A DNA stretch of 64,000 nt from Pyrenopolyporus hunteri. Its lineage: Eukaryota; Ascomycota; Sordariomycetes; Xylariales; Hypoxylaceae. Of this stretch, positions 44,593-56,173 are shown one piece after another. The notes beneath the pieces are model-generated. The model was not told the DNA's origin. It ran no database searches and worked only from the letters and a program-made list of their open reading frames with translations. The position numbers and the translations under genes are program-made. The stretch is from contig CADCXC010000011.1 of the NCBI GenBank assembly GCA_902806595.1, positions 186,001-250,000 on the forward strand. Reading direction: 5' to 3'. Numbering within the stretch: the first letter of the stretch is position 1; every line of letters starts with the position of its first letter.

Positions 44593-45154
44593 CGTATAGA
44601 TCATTTGGTGGCTTGATTGCGTCTATCTTATCGTCTTAGCTCAACTAGCCACGCCTCACCCCGCGCGTCTCCCTCCAGCCACACTTGCCCCAAAGGGTCC
44701 TACCTGTGTAATCACGAGACGATGATAGGCTCGAGACCGAGCTCCGAACGCGGCCTAAAGCGGCTTCCAGCGGGCTTTGTCGAACCTTAACTTAGCTTTC
44801 CCTTTCCTCTCGATTTTCTTCTGTCCCATGATTCTCGTCCAATGATTCTTGCCCATTAACTGACCAGCGCAACCTCGGCAGCTCGGTCAATCTCCGCAAA
44901 CCACAAAATTCAATTTGATGTCATCATAGGACCTGGCCATCATCATCACGTTGCGCCGGCTAAGAGGATCTTTTGTACCTTCGCCTTCACCCATTGGTAG
45001 CCCGACTTTGAGTCCCTGACGATACCCTCCCTCGTACTTATGGCGTCTAACTCCAGGTGACAAGTAATAACCTTACCCCGACGACGAACAGAGAGGGGTG
45101 TGTCTCCAACACGAAGGTAGCTTAGACGGTGGGATATCAGATAAGGGCTTCACA
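44593..45154. promoter_or_regulatory. Promoter region of ETF-QO gene
   Basis: About 560 bp between the transposon relic and the ETF-QO start codon. No gene is visible. Base composition is normal, so the AT-rich state stops sharply at the element end. Confidence 0.45.
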
Positions 45155-47208
45155 ATGTCTGCCTCGGCGTCGCTTCATACTCTCACACGACGAGGCGCCT
45201 CGTCGATACGATCGAACGTTCCCAGAAGATTATATAAAGCCTCGTACTCTTCTTCCGTAATCGCACCTCGAATAAGACATACTGCTGCTACATGGTCTCA
45301 TGTTTCTCGTCCGGCTTTGCGCGCCTTCAGCACAACCTGCTCGAGGCCCTTAGCTAGCGTCGATGATAGCTTCGATCCTAAGACCATCGAGCGTGAGAGT
45401 GATGAGGTCGATGTTTGCATTATTGGTGGTGGTGAGTAATATACTGTAGCTAGCATACGCGCCGTTGAAGCTGACAATGGTGGCCAACGCCCATCAGGTC
45501 CCGCTGGTCTGAGCGCTGCGATACGTCTGAAGCAACTCGCCAACGAGAACGGTAATGAGGACTTCAGGGTTTTATTGCTGGAGAAGGCTGGTGAAATTGG
45601 TGCACACATCTTATCTGGAGCTGTAATAAATCCGGTTGCGGTCAAAGAGCTGTTCCCCGACTGGCTGGACGAAGCGAACGAGAACCGATTCGAACATGCG
45701 ACGCCTGCGACGGGGGATAAGATGAGGTTCTTGACTAAGAATAGTGCGGTTCCTCTACCTGCGCCGCCCCAGATGCACAACCACGGTAATTATATCGTCA
45801 GTTTAAATCAATTCACAAAATGGCTGGGAGAACGTGCGGAAGAGCTTGGCGTCGAGGTGTACCCTGGCTTCGCCGCGTCTGAGGTGCTTTACAAACCCGA
45901 TGGCTCGGTTCGCGGTGTTGCGACAAATGACTTGGGCATAGGGAGAGATGGGAAACCGAAGGATAATTTCGAAAGAGGCATGGAGTTTCACGCCCGAGTT
46001 ACCTTGTTTGCCGAGGGATGCCACGGGAGTTTGACCAAACAAGTTATTAAGAAGTTTGACTTAAGAAGGGATAGCCAACACCAAACCTACGGGCTTGGGG
46101 TAAAAGAGGTCTGGGAAATCCAACCAGAGAAATTCCGTAAAGGCGAAGTCGTCCATTCTATGGGATATCCTTTGCCCCTGGACACGTACGGCGGTGGTTG
46201 GCTGTATCACTTCGGCGACAACTTGGTTAGCATCGGGCTTGTTGTAGCCTTAGACTATCGGAATCCGTGGCTATCCCCCTATGGCGAATTCCAGAAGATG
46301 AAACAACACCCTCTTTACAGGTCCGTCCTAGAAGGTGGTAAATGCATCTCTTATGGCGCGAGGGCTCTTAGCGAGGGTGGCTTTCAATCGATTCCCAAGG
46401 TCGCCTTCCCCGGAGGCGCGCTAATCGGCGACTCTGCCGGCTTCGTCAATGTCCCCCAGGTTAAAGGTACTCATAACGCCATGAGAACGGGTATGCTGGC
46501 TGCAGAAGCGGCCTGGAACGCACTGGCCGAAGGAAGCGAGGAGTCTGTCTTCTTGTACGGCTACGAGGATTCCCTCCGAAAGTCTAACGTCTGGAAGGAA
46601 TTGAAAGAGGTCCGAAACATGCGTCCTTCATTCCAGACTCCTTTGGGGGCCCTAGGTGGTGTTCTGTACTCCGGGTTGGAGGCCTTCGTTCTCAAAGGTC
46701 GCGTACCTTGGACTTTGAAGCATAGGCATACCGATCATGGCGCCACCAAGCCCGCCGACTCATACCCGAAGATCGAATACCCCAAGCCCGATGGAAAGAT
46801 CACGTTTGATATTCTAACGAGCGTCTCGCGGACGGGCACGAATCACGAGGAAGACCAACCTGTCCATCTTCAGGTCAAGGACTGGGATCGCCACACCCAG
46901 GAAACATGGCCTACTTACAAAGGTCTGGAGAACCGATTTTGCCCTGCCGGTGTCTACGAATATGTCGAAGATGATTCAAAGCCACTCGGAGTGAGGTTTC
47001 AAATCAACGCTCAAAAGTAAGTCACTCGGATTACCTTCCAGCATTAATCCACCCCCTATTCCCGGTCAGTTATTCACCTGATTTTTCTCGTATTAACGTT
47101 GGTTACAGCTGTATTCACTGCAAGACGTGCGATATCAAGGCACCTCACCAGGACATTAACTGGGCCGTGCCTCAAGGTGGTGAAGGGCCGAAATATTATA
47201 TGACGTGA
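45155..47208 (+). CDS. Electron transfer flavoprotein-ubiquinone oxidoreductase
   Basis: Exons 45155-45431, 45498-47016 and 47109-47208 give 631 residues, the family's usual size. Intron 1 (GTGAGT..CAG) splits the FAD motif CIIGGGPAGLSAAIRL at about residues 86-101. Intron 2 (GTAAGT..CAG) joins INAQ to NCIHCKTCDIKAPHQDINW. The latter, with the upstream FCPAGVYEYV Cys, supplies the four Cys ligands of the 4Fe-4S cluster. The first 65 residues are Arg/Ser-rich and acid-poor, a mitochondrial presequence. The enzyme sits on the inner membrane and passes electrons from ETF (from acyl-CoA, sarcosine and dimethylglycine dehydrogenases) to ubiquinone. The ATG at 45155 is chosen over the upstream in-frame GTG. 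It is convergent with the next gene. Confidence 0.96.
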
Positions 47209-47782
47209 AGGGAAAAAAAGAAGGTATTACGAGGTCCCAATGACCGAGAAAAACGAAAACTCCTGGCGTTTCAGTGAGGCCCGGCCTGGATTTATATAGA
47301 TGGAGCTTATGATTCATGGGTCATGGCGATATGCGAATTCAACTTCTTGGTGTATCAACGTTGCTTCGCTGGCGGTGGGCGAGCAAATGCAGGTTGAACT
47401 AGGCGGGAAAAATCACCGTATAAGGCCTACTTGGATATATTCAACTGGACTGTACATATAGCGGATGTGGCGGTCGAGTGCTCCTGACTTCAACACGAAC
47501 GTCGTTCCTAGGCAAGCCCATCAATACAGCGGATATATTAAAAAGAGAGAGTTACGTCTCCTCAGCTCTGATAGAGTGAACTCGTTATAGTCCTAAACAG
47601 AGCATTCTACTGGGACGGGGTTTCGAAGAACTTGATATATTGTAGAATACCTAAACGCCATAAAATCAAATTTTAGCGCTTCTTACCCTCTTTGATATTT
47701 TAGGTCACAGGTTCCTGCGTGGTACTGTTGAACAACGCTTCCTCCCATGCTGTCGACGAGCCCGATTTTCCACCGAGGGCTG
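47209..47782. other. Intergenic spacer between convergent genes
   Basis: 3' flanks of the ETF-QO and DUF3445 genes. No gene visible. Confidence 0.5.
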
Positions 47783-49428
47783 CTAAAACCCCTGCTGGGC
47801 GTGCCACTTCTCCTGCCACCCAGGGAACCAGGGGCTATCTTCGAGGGTATGCGGCTCCCAATCCTTCTCCATCACGCCCTTCTCGACCTGCTCCTTCTCG
47901 AACTCCTTCAGGGCCGGGATCACTACGTGCTCGGTATGCCAGGTATTCTTGTACTTTATCATGCTCTCCTTCCCGTCCGTTAGCACCTTCAACATCAGGC
48001 TTGGTATATACGGCTCGGTCCGCAGTTCTTCGAGCGGCGTGAACAGCGCCTTGAAGTTGAACACGATACCCCCCGAGAGCGGAAGACGCCGCAATGTCTG
48101 CCAGTCCACGCGCAGGTGCACGCGCGACCGCGACAGGTTCGGGTCCTGGTAGTCCCGGTAGCTCTCGTGCGGGTCCCCCGGCGGCATGTACAGCGGCTGG
48201 TCCACCTCGAGGCCCCAGGAGCCGCGCTGGATGGGCTTGCTCGCGGGCATCTTGGAGAAGAATCTACCACGGCACCTCGAATTTAGCAAAAACACAATCT
48301 CAACTAGGGGGCGAGAAGGGGAAAAGGGGTTAAAAACGGAAATAACTCAGAGGGGGGGGCTCACCGGTCCATGCTGAACTGCATCTTCTCCTTGTAGTCC
48401 GGGATCGGCTGGTGTATCTCGTGGAGCTTGAGGCCGATCTTGGACGCGACGTTCCAGCCCAGGGCCGAGCAGATCATGCCCGCGCGGAAGTTGTAGTGGC
48501 CCGTGTCCGGGTCCCGCAGCACGATGGCGAAGTCCTCCGGCACGTTGTCGAGCAGGATGAGCAGGGGGTGCTTCTCGTTGATGACGGAGGCCGTGCCGAG
48601 GATCCTGTTCTCCAGCCGCGACTTGTCCGGCGACAGCGCGAAGTACTGCGGGTACCGCGCGCATAGGAACTGCAGCACCATCTCCATCAGCTCCTTGCAC
48701 GCGAGCTCGGAGCCGAGCAGCCACTGCAGCACGCCCTTGCCGTGCTTCGCGTAGAGCTCCTTGCGCTGCGCGATGCGCGCCTTGTAGGTCGATTCTAGCT
48801 CGATCCACCAGTCTGTCTCGAGTTTGGTCAAGGCTGCGGATCTAATGTTAACTCTACTTGAAATCTAGAGCGAATCAATGTTGGATAGGTGCTTACACAT
48901 GGTCTGATGGTATGGCCATCTGAACGGCCGATACGGGCGGGGCCTGGCCTGGTCGATGTTGAATTCCGGGTAAGGCTGCGGCAAGGGCACCTCAGAGAGA
49001 ATCGAGTAGTCGGGAAAGTTCCCAAGGGCCTTGATTTCTCTTATGGAGAAGCCGCTGTAGCAATACTTGGAATCGATGGCGTTCCGGTAGTTCTCCTCGA
49101 AGTGTAGCAGTGATTTCGCGAACGTGTCAGCGTCGAAGCCTAGAGTACCCATCTCCTGTTTTTGAGTAAGGGGCATCTTTTCCATCAGAACTCTTAGCTG
49201 GCCTCGCTGGGAAGGCGGGAACGTCGAGAGAAGGTCCAATGTTGAGGAAGCGAGCGGCTTTGAGGGCATCTGCTTCTCCAACAGCGGAGTGCTTGGGCGG
49301 GATGCTCGGCGCCTCCCGAGGCCCAATCTTCTGAGTACCACATCCTTCTGGAACTTGTTTAGGGTAATGAATGTGAATAAGGATATGATGAGCGCGGCTG
49401 CTGGCCAGACGATAATAGGCAGTGCCAT
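47783..49428 (-). CDS. DUF3445 / HODM-like haem protein with N-terminal membrane anchor
   Basis: Exons 49428-48897, 48833-48365 and 48263-47783 give 493 residues. Introns use GTAAGC..CAG and GTGAGC..TAG, joining HQTM to SLTKLETDWW and FSMD to RFFSKMPASKPIQRG. Residues about 4-22 are a membrane anchor (LPIIVWPAAALIISLFTFI). The body carries the family landmarks TKLETDWWIELESTY, RYPQYF, EDFAIVLRD, GWNVASKIGLKLHEIHQPIP, and a run with RVDWQTLRRLPLSGGIVFNF. This is the DUF3445 family, related to the alpha subunit of bacterial haem-dependent oxidative N-demethylase, which demethylates dimethylamine. Fungal members are often filed as HRQ family. Fungal function and substrate are unknown. The anchor suggests an ER location. 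Confidence 0.85.
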
Positions 49429-51026
49429 TCTGAAAGCTGATAAAGCAATCGATTGAGTATCGTGGGAACTGAACGGGATCAGCCGGTTTAAAGAGCCCTC
49501 AATATTTCATCAAGATGCCGTCAATTATATCCATCACTTTTCGCGGGGTACCCCTTTATTAATATAACAGCACATCGTCAGGAAGAGGTTCATAGTAGGG
49601 CGATCGTGTGAATATTCCCGTATAGACCGATAGCGGCCTCCGCATCCCGGAAGACGTAACAGAAAATGATAAGAATGTCTTGATCGTCCTCGACAGAGCA
49701 ATTGGCCTGTATAGCCCCCCTCCGGTTGGTATCATCAGGCGAGCTCCCGGGTTGGAGATTGGGAGCCGGTGACGCGCTAGCGCCCGGATGATAACACCAA
49801 TACCGTGAGTGGCTGCTGATACTACTAGCGTATAGGACGCCCATCATCGTGCATGAGAGATAGCCTAGGCCTAGGCGCTTCCCGGCAGGCTCTGGGTGCC
49901 ACAATCGCGATGGACGCGATTCGCCCCGCATAGGTAGGTAGGTAGGTAGGTGGTTGCTCATTTTGGGGATTAGACGCTGCGTAAGCCTACCTAAGCCTAG
50001 ACAATCTCATACCAGGCCCTTTGCTCTCGTTTGGTGGCGGATCTGGGTGTAACATGCAATGTCTTCCGGATGCTGTTACTCACGGCGTCTCGACACTTGA
50101 TAAACAAGAGTGAAGAAGCCTTGCGTAGTCGAGGAAGCATACTCTTGAAAGCCTTCAAGTGTGTGATTTCTAAGGGGAACGGAATGCCCGAAAGCCGAGT
50201 TCTATCGGATTACTTTTCGGAGCGTTCCCTTTTTCTTTTCCCCTATAACAATTGGTATACCTACCGAGAGAAGTGCTAACCCTAATAAAATGGTCTCGTT
50301 TAGGGATGCTGGTATAGAGTCAACCACCGCCTTACCAGCGGATCAATACACGATAATTATCCCAGTATCATCGGCGAATTATTGTTTGTGGCTGTCTGTA
50401 GGTGCGTGGCACAGCTTCTTAGGTAGATACCTGCCCCTATGCCTACCTGGTTTCCGGTGGCGAAAGAAGCTGAACTTATTATGTATGTAAGTAAATCTAC
50501 CTTATTTCTATTGTCACCTCATTCCTCCAGCTGTTGACTTTCCATTGAATTACGGTATGGGGAAGTGCATGTGTTTCAGCATAGATCGGAAAACATTCGG
50601 GGTGCGCTTGGTATAGCGATTAATGTGAGTTTCCGAGAAGTCACCGTCATTGGTTGGGTATATGCAGGAAGTTGAAGCTCTACCAAGGCCCTAGCATGCG
50701 GAGTTCGTCACTTGACAGCATTCTATCTTGCGAGACGATGCGTTATCGCAGGACGACGTAGAGATCGAGTTGTATAATGTCATTTCGTATTTGAAGTATG
50801 CAGTATTTCCTTACCGGCACCTATGTATCATTGCTTTTCCCATGGGTGGGATCGAAGAGCCAGTCAGTTGGGACCTTTGTCTTGCACGTCGTGTGCGACT
50901 TGGAAGGATGCGCACCCCCCACTTGACTCTCGCCCTGTCAAATGGGATGCGTCCGAATGAATGCTAGAGTTGATATTGTAAAATGGGCTCTTTAGAAACG
51001 ACTGGGACGGTTAAGTCGACACTGAT
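49429..51026. other. Intergenic region
   Basis: 1.6 kb without a supported gene. Frames such as 49590-49961 (-) and 50031-50279 (+) lack motifs. Five perfect TAGG units lie at 49931-49950. Confidence 0.45.
49931..49950. repeat. TAGG tetranucleotide repeat x5
   Basis: Five perfect TAGG units. The same tetramer underlies the dispersed CCTAGGTACC-like motifs seen through the intergenic regions of this window. Confidence 0.9.
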
Positions 51027-52220
51027 ATGGAACACGTCCGCAGACGTCTCAAAAGGTTCACGCTGGGCAAACAGTCTGCAGAGCTAGGGTCATCTTCGCT
51101 CCCAGCACCACCATGGCTTCCGGACGAACGCCCGCGACCCCTCACCGCAACAACGTCCTCGTCGGCAGCAACGGCAAACAGCAGGCTCTTCCAATCTCTA
51201 CCCTCCGAAATTCGACGTCATATTCTCCTTGAGGCATTCGGTGAACGCACGTTGCACTTAGACCTACGCCTAGAGTACCCTCTAAGGAGAGACAGTAGGG
51301 CTGTTAATGTGCGCAGAAAGCGCCATGCGAACGCACAGCTCTTCCACCCATCGCTCCGTGACACCACCCGGCCGCCGGAATGGACGTGGTGGAACAGTGT
51401 GTGCCACAGTCGATATCCGACCTGGAATTTTCATCGACTTCCTCCTGGGGTGGCGCTACGTTCCGAGGAGCCGGCGCTCGATCGTTGTCGCGATCCTATA
51501 GGGCCGCCGTCGCATACCTGTGAGCTCTATCCAGGCAGCCTACCAGAAAAATGCTTCGTTGGCGTTCTAGGTTGGCTCCTGGCTTGCAGGCAAGCATATA
51601 TCGAAGGAACCCATGTCTTATATTCCACGAACCAGTTCCACATCGCGTACGCTGAACTCGCCATTCACATCCCCCGGCTTCTGCCGGCCCAGCATGTAGC
51701 GGCTATCAACGAAGTCGAATTACTATGGAATCTATACATCTCACCCAACACCTTGCCTGGTTGGGGCGGCCATGACAAGGATGGGTTGCGCGACGGCGAT
51801 CGGCTCACGATGCTCACACGCCTGCCACAAGTTTTCCCTAATCTGCGCTATCTCTACCTCTCTTTGGAAGGAGTCCAACATAAGCGGGAACTTCCTTGGA
51901 CCGTTGGCGGCCGAGACATGTATGAGGAAACAGAAGTGGTTCTACGGGTTGTTGACACCATGATTGGGTTGATGCCGCGGCTTCGGGAGTGTCGGATCGC
52001 TTTGTCTTCGACATTGTACTCCACGCGGAAGCTCGTGGAAAAGGGTAAAGATATCGCATGGCATCGTGGAGACAACTCGGAGCCCGAGGCTTTGTGGAGG
52101 AGCATCCCCATCACCGACACTTCTTCTGACCTCATTACCGGAGATCAGCCCATTAACGGTTATTGGATCGTTCATGGCCATGGCGACATGCAACCGCCGC
52201 CATTGCCTGAAGCAGTTTGA
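51027..52220 (+). CDS. F-box-like / DUF7730 family protein
   Basis: A single-exon frame of 397 residues. Near residue 53 the segment RLFQSLPSEIRRHILLEAFG is an F-box-like helix pair. Near 180, CFVGVLGWLLACRQAYIEGT, followed by HVLYSTNQFHI, is the landmark of the large ascomycete DUF7730 group. The rest is predicted globular and leucine-rich. F-box proteins bridge SKP1 to substrates for ubiquitination, but for this fungal expansion the biochemical role is not shown. The first about 40 residues are Ser/Pro/Ala-rich and probably disordered. There is no membrane segment. Confidence 0.75.
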   Translation: MEHVRRRLKRFTLGKQSAELGSSSLPAPPWLPDERPRPLTATTSSSAATANSRLFQSLPSEIRRHILLEAFGERTLHLDLRLEYPLRRDSRAVNVRRKRHANAQLFHPSLRDTTRPPEWTWWNSVCHSRYPTWNFHRLPPGVALRSEEPALDRCRDPIGPPSHTCELYPGSLPEKCFVGVLGWLLACRQAYIEGTHVLYSTNQFHIAYAELAIHIPRLLPAQHVAAINEVELLWNLYISPNTLPGWGGHDKDGLRDGDRLTMLTRLPQVFPNLRYLYLSLEGVQHKRELPWTVGGRDMYEETEVVLRVVDTMIGLMPRLRECRIALSSTLYSTRKLVEKGKDIAWHRGDNSEPEALWRSIPITDTSSDLITGDQPINGYWIVHGHGDMQPPPLPEAV

Positions 52221-53258
52221 GTACGGCCCGCTCCTCATGCTGGCTTCTCCATTTAGGAGTTACCATAGCGGTATTCGTAATAGATAACCGTACCAGCTCG
52301 CGATGAAAAGATAAAGATGCGGCTGCGTATATTCGAGTGTGAATTATATAGGAGTCATACAATTGACTTTCTAGTAGATCCTGATTATGAAATTGGCGGG
52401 CAGCGTTATCTTTGTTATTGTTGAGTGGTCGGCTGTTGGGGTTCGTTTAGGGGGACTTAGGATGGGCTCCCCTGATCTGAGCCTGGGGTTATCCCAATCA
52501 ACCAAAATCAAAATTACGATAATAGTTCCGAGAATAGAAGCTAAACCAAGAATCATATTGTTCTAGACTAAGACCCATGTCATCTTATCCTGGAGATTGA
52601 TGAATGTAATGACTAATACTTAGTCTAAGCATGCTACTCGTATAGTTTGTATTCATCTCCTTCCTAACTAAGGACGACTACGAGAGCTCTCTTACGCTTG
52701 TCAGTTACATCACAGGATACGAAAGACACGTGCCGAGATGCCGTCATTAAGCATTCTCAGACGTGCGCGGCCCATTGGCTTTAATAGTGGCTAGTTCTAC
52801 CGGTTAATCATGCCGGATAAAGCCACAGGGACTTCCACTGATACACACGTAATAACTCGAGTGGTGTCATGGGTGAGATCCCTCTATATTACTTATAGAG
52901 CCGCACCATCCTCAGAGGATAACGGTTAGCTTCGCCAATGCTCTATCTATCTGGCCTGCCTATCTAGGACGGTCTCGTGGGCCGCTTCCCAGGTTGTGTG
53001 TAGATCAGTTACGTTGGACTATCAGTTACCCCTACCACTTCTATAGTGATTCAGTAAGCTTATCTTGCCGTTTTCCGAGTAAGAAGGTCCATATCTTGGA
53101 AACGACTGAAAGGAGATTCAAGCACGTTCGGTAGATTCCGGACTAGTAGCCCACCGGATACCCTGCTGGTTATAAAAATAGCTAGATCTACCCATGACGA
53201 GTAGAGCTATTTCACCCATACCTACCCCAGCAAAGTAATTCGTAAACTCAATCCGAGT
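52221..53258. other. Intergenic region upstream of the cysteine-rich secreted gene
   Basis: No supported gene. A 61-codon minus-strand frame (52371-52556) starts with a hydrophobic helix but has no other support. Confidence 0.45.
53171..53180 (+). promoter_or_regulatory. Candidate TATA box of the secreted Cys-rich gene
   Basis: TATAAAAATA lies about 80 bp upstream of the ATG at 53259, a plausible spacing for a short leader. The call rests on sequence match and position only. Confidence 0.4.
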
Positions 53259-53709
53259 ATGAGTATTAAGATTGCCCGAGGATTGGCCTTCGCCATATCC
53301 ATCGCCATTATTCCCACAGCCGCGTCGCCTGGGGACCCTGATTTCTACAATACTGTGGCCGATATATTCTCAGGGCCAGATTGCGGAGAGGAAAGCTTTG
53401 TCTGGGCAGACCCCATTTTCGGACGCGGTGGGAATTGCCAGCCTCTCGATAGGCACGGGAATACCCCTGATATTCTCAGCTACAGACCTACCACTATCTA
53501 CCCCGATTGCGTTGGTATGTCTCGCCAATTCTGTGTCGATCCTATAACTACTATGGGTAAATAAACTGACGTAATCCCCTTCAGTCACTCTTTACACGGA
53601 TTCTGAATGCAAGAGTACTCCATATCCAGCCGTAGTAGACGACTGTGTTCAAGCGGGTGTTCCGTTCATCAGTGCCTTTGTACAGTGTCCGTTCTCGGAC
53701 AATTTGTAG
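53259..53709 (+). CDS. Small secreted cysteine-rich protein, effector-like
   Basis: Exons 53259-53514 and 53585-53709 give 126 residues. The intron has donor GTATGT and acceptor CAG. Without splicing the frame would stop at 101 codons and lose three of the six cysteines. Residues 1-22 (through AFAISIAIIPTAAS) are a signal peptide. The mature chain of about 104 residues has six Cys, spaced through GPDCGEE, GGNCQPL, YPDCV, SECKS, DDCVQ and VQCPF, enough for three disulfides. I do not recognise a family. Small size, secretion and even Cys number fit fungal effectors or extracellular antimicrobial and wall proteins, but no activity is implied by sequence. The gene lies alone in a gene-sparse stretch with a TATA box close upstream. 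Confidence 0.75.
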
Positions 53710-54497
53710 GAGTAGCCAGTGTACTACGGGTCTATTGCCTAAATTTTGATGGCGGGTTATACAATGACTAGTGGCGATTGGAGGTAATTGAGCTATAATA
53801 TTGTGGTATGAGTACGGATACCAGTGTGGCTGGTGGGTATGAGTCTATACAGATCATGGGAAATTCTTGAAGGAGGCTTGGAGGACTAATGAGAAGCAAT
53901 CCCTTAGTTGGTAGAGGGGCCTTAATAGAGACTCTAACCAATATTATAATCACATATATGTAACTTCTACTTAAATAGCTGCATGCCTAGTTGTTTCTAC
54001 ACTGTCAGGGGCGGGGGTAGGTAAGCTGTCGGTGTAATTCGGCTGCTATATATACCTACCTTACTCAATATTAGTCCCAAAAATGAAGGTGAGAGTAATC
54101 ATAAATATAGACATAGATTCTCATCGAATCAATTAATACCTACTATAATAACCATGGTGTTGAGCCAAATATGTTGTCAGGAGATAGAACCATGCTACTG
54201 GACTTAAACCTACACGCAAGAAATAGGGGCAACTCAACTAAGAAAACAGAAAATAGAAATCAACACTCAAAATCGGGGCCTGTCTTCAGCTGAATGATTG
54301 CCGAGGTATAACAGCTTACTGAGATCTTGAATTCCATACCCATGTCATATTTCACCCCTCCTTTTACTCCGCCAATACGGATTATACCGCCGCTTCATTG
54401 TTGACGTGAAGAAACGACCTTTACTGTCAACGCCAATTACCGACAATCCATAGGAAGGCACCTAGCTGAATTCTTGAGATGAATCTAGACACGTTGC
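53710..54497. other. Intergenic spacer
   Basis: No gene seen. A/T-rich, with several short repeated TACCTACC motifs near 54,050. Confidence 0.45.
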
Positions 54498-55425
54498 ATG
54501 AGGACGCCGAGTATGGTAAGCTCCCGTACGATAATTTCGTTTGTGTACGTACCTGTATACGCCCTAAGCCACACCCGGGCGAGATCAATACAGATCTGAA
54601 GTAACCACTTACACGTCGACCCAAAGGAAAAATGGGACTATTCTAGAGCACCCGAACAAGACCGGCAGCAATGGGACGACCTAGCTCGTAAGTGGTTAGC
54701 ATTAGACGCCCAGGGGCGTCACGTACGTAATCCGACGACAATACTTGAGCTTTCCAGTCTAACATGTGTGCTAGCCATACCACGAACTGAGCCATTCAGT
54801 TAAAATCCTGCCGACAGCTGCTCAGATCAAGCGCGTGCTATTGCCCCATCAGACGGCACGTGAGAGAAACCTTTCCCTACGAACCGCGCACGCACGTTAC
54901 GCGCCGGTCTGGTTGCGTACCTGTTACTCGCCCGAGTTGGCGGATACGTACAAGGACTGGTGTTCGGTGGATCTGGAGCACGTACTGGGCCATTGGAGCC
55001 AGATCCTCGACGACGAGGCTGTGTACGCGTCGTGCGCGGGGGACTGGTCGCGGGTCTTGCTGCGCGTGCCTGCTATCGCCGACACGGTGCGATATGATCC
55101 CGAGACGGGTTCTAGCACGCAGCCGTGCGAAGAGGACTTCGAGCGACCCGGCCCCGGTGAAGAGTTTAAGATGCCCGTGTATGAAGCTAAGGTCAAGGAG
55201 ACGACGTTGCTATTCCTGGTCGATGAGGAGGCCCTGAGGACGGGGCTGGTCAAGATATTGTGGCTGGACATACACGGCGAATGTGTCTGGGAGAACCGGC
55301 TAGACCCTCATCGGATGCTGCAGTTTCGGGGTCATATGGCGGATGGAGGTTCCCTTGCGGATTTGTACGAGTACTATGAGGAGCCTGAAATGTATGAACC
55401 CGGTGCGGTTCTTGAGATCGACTGA
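54498..55425 (+). CDS. Hypothetical fungal protein, about 234 residues
   Basis: The main exon 54800-55425 is open and joins, through a GTAAGT intron (54688-54799, branch TCTAAC, acceptor CAG), to exon 54627-54687 coding KWDYSRAPEQDRQQWDDLA. The first exon 54498-54515 (ATG AGG ..) is tentative and uses donor GTAAGC. The product contains DDLALKILPTAAQIKRVLLP and later YAPVWLRTCYSPELADTYKD, and ends in a Glu/Tyr-rich tail. No signal peptide, membrane segment or known domain is visible. Acidic composition and C/G-ending codons support that it is coding. The 5' end is the weak point: an overlapping alternative ATG at 54479 does not stay in frame. Confidence 0.6.
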
Positions 55426-56173
55426 GGGTTTAGATTCATCGTGAGGACTATCATGAGAATGGTAAAACTTACAGAAATTCGAAGTTTTGGGTACGCTTGA
55501 AAATATGTCTGGGTGGGCACCCGTTTGATTACCTACCTCGGGTTACAGGAAAACGGCCATTAGAATGTTTGAGTAAGAAGTAGACAGGTATATTATTTAG
55601 GATTTCCATAGCAGGACGTCTTTATATAAAAGTCTAGGTGTTGATAGTTTTGTACCCATGTAGGGGCATTCCGCCTATTTAAGGAATATATACCGGGTGG
55701 GGCCCCACGGGGCGGATAGGGGGGCGCTACCCCTGATCGCGAATACAAGCCAGGTAAGGCAGGGACGTATCCACCTTAGGTACTATAAATACCTAGGAAA
55801 GAAAGAAATATGTCTAATATTTAAGGTAAAAATAAATCAGGAATGAACTACACACACAGATTCCCGAAACATTCGGTATAGCTGCATGGAAGCAGCTAGA
55901 TGGACTATAGCAGGTGGCCCCACAAGCATCTGCCCCTCATGCGGTGACGTTATGACTCCGTTTGTGCGCTGCAGGTACAATACAATACAAACGGAGGCCT
56001 GGGCACTTTACTTAAACGGAACGCGGTTACTAACATTCTCATCTTTTTAACTTCTTCCTCTTTCTACACATATGAAACTTACCTACGTTGCCTTGTAATC
56101 GACAATCCATCGAATTTACCAAGTTAACTCTGCCCAAAGACGTCCGTAGGTAGTTGACCAGCCCCCCGCCGCC
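55426..56173. other. Intergenic spacer
   Basis: No gene. GC-rich patches near 55,690-55,745 are not coding in any frame I can recognise. Confidence 0.45.
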
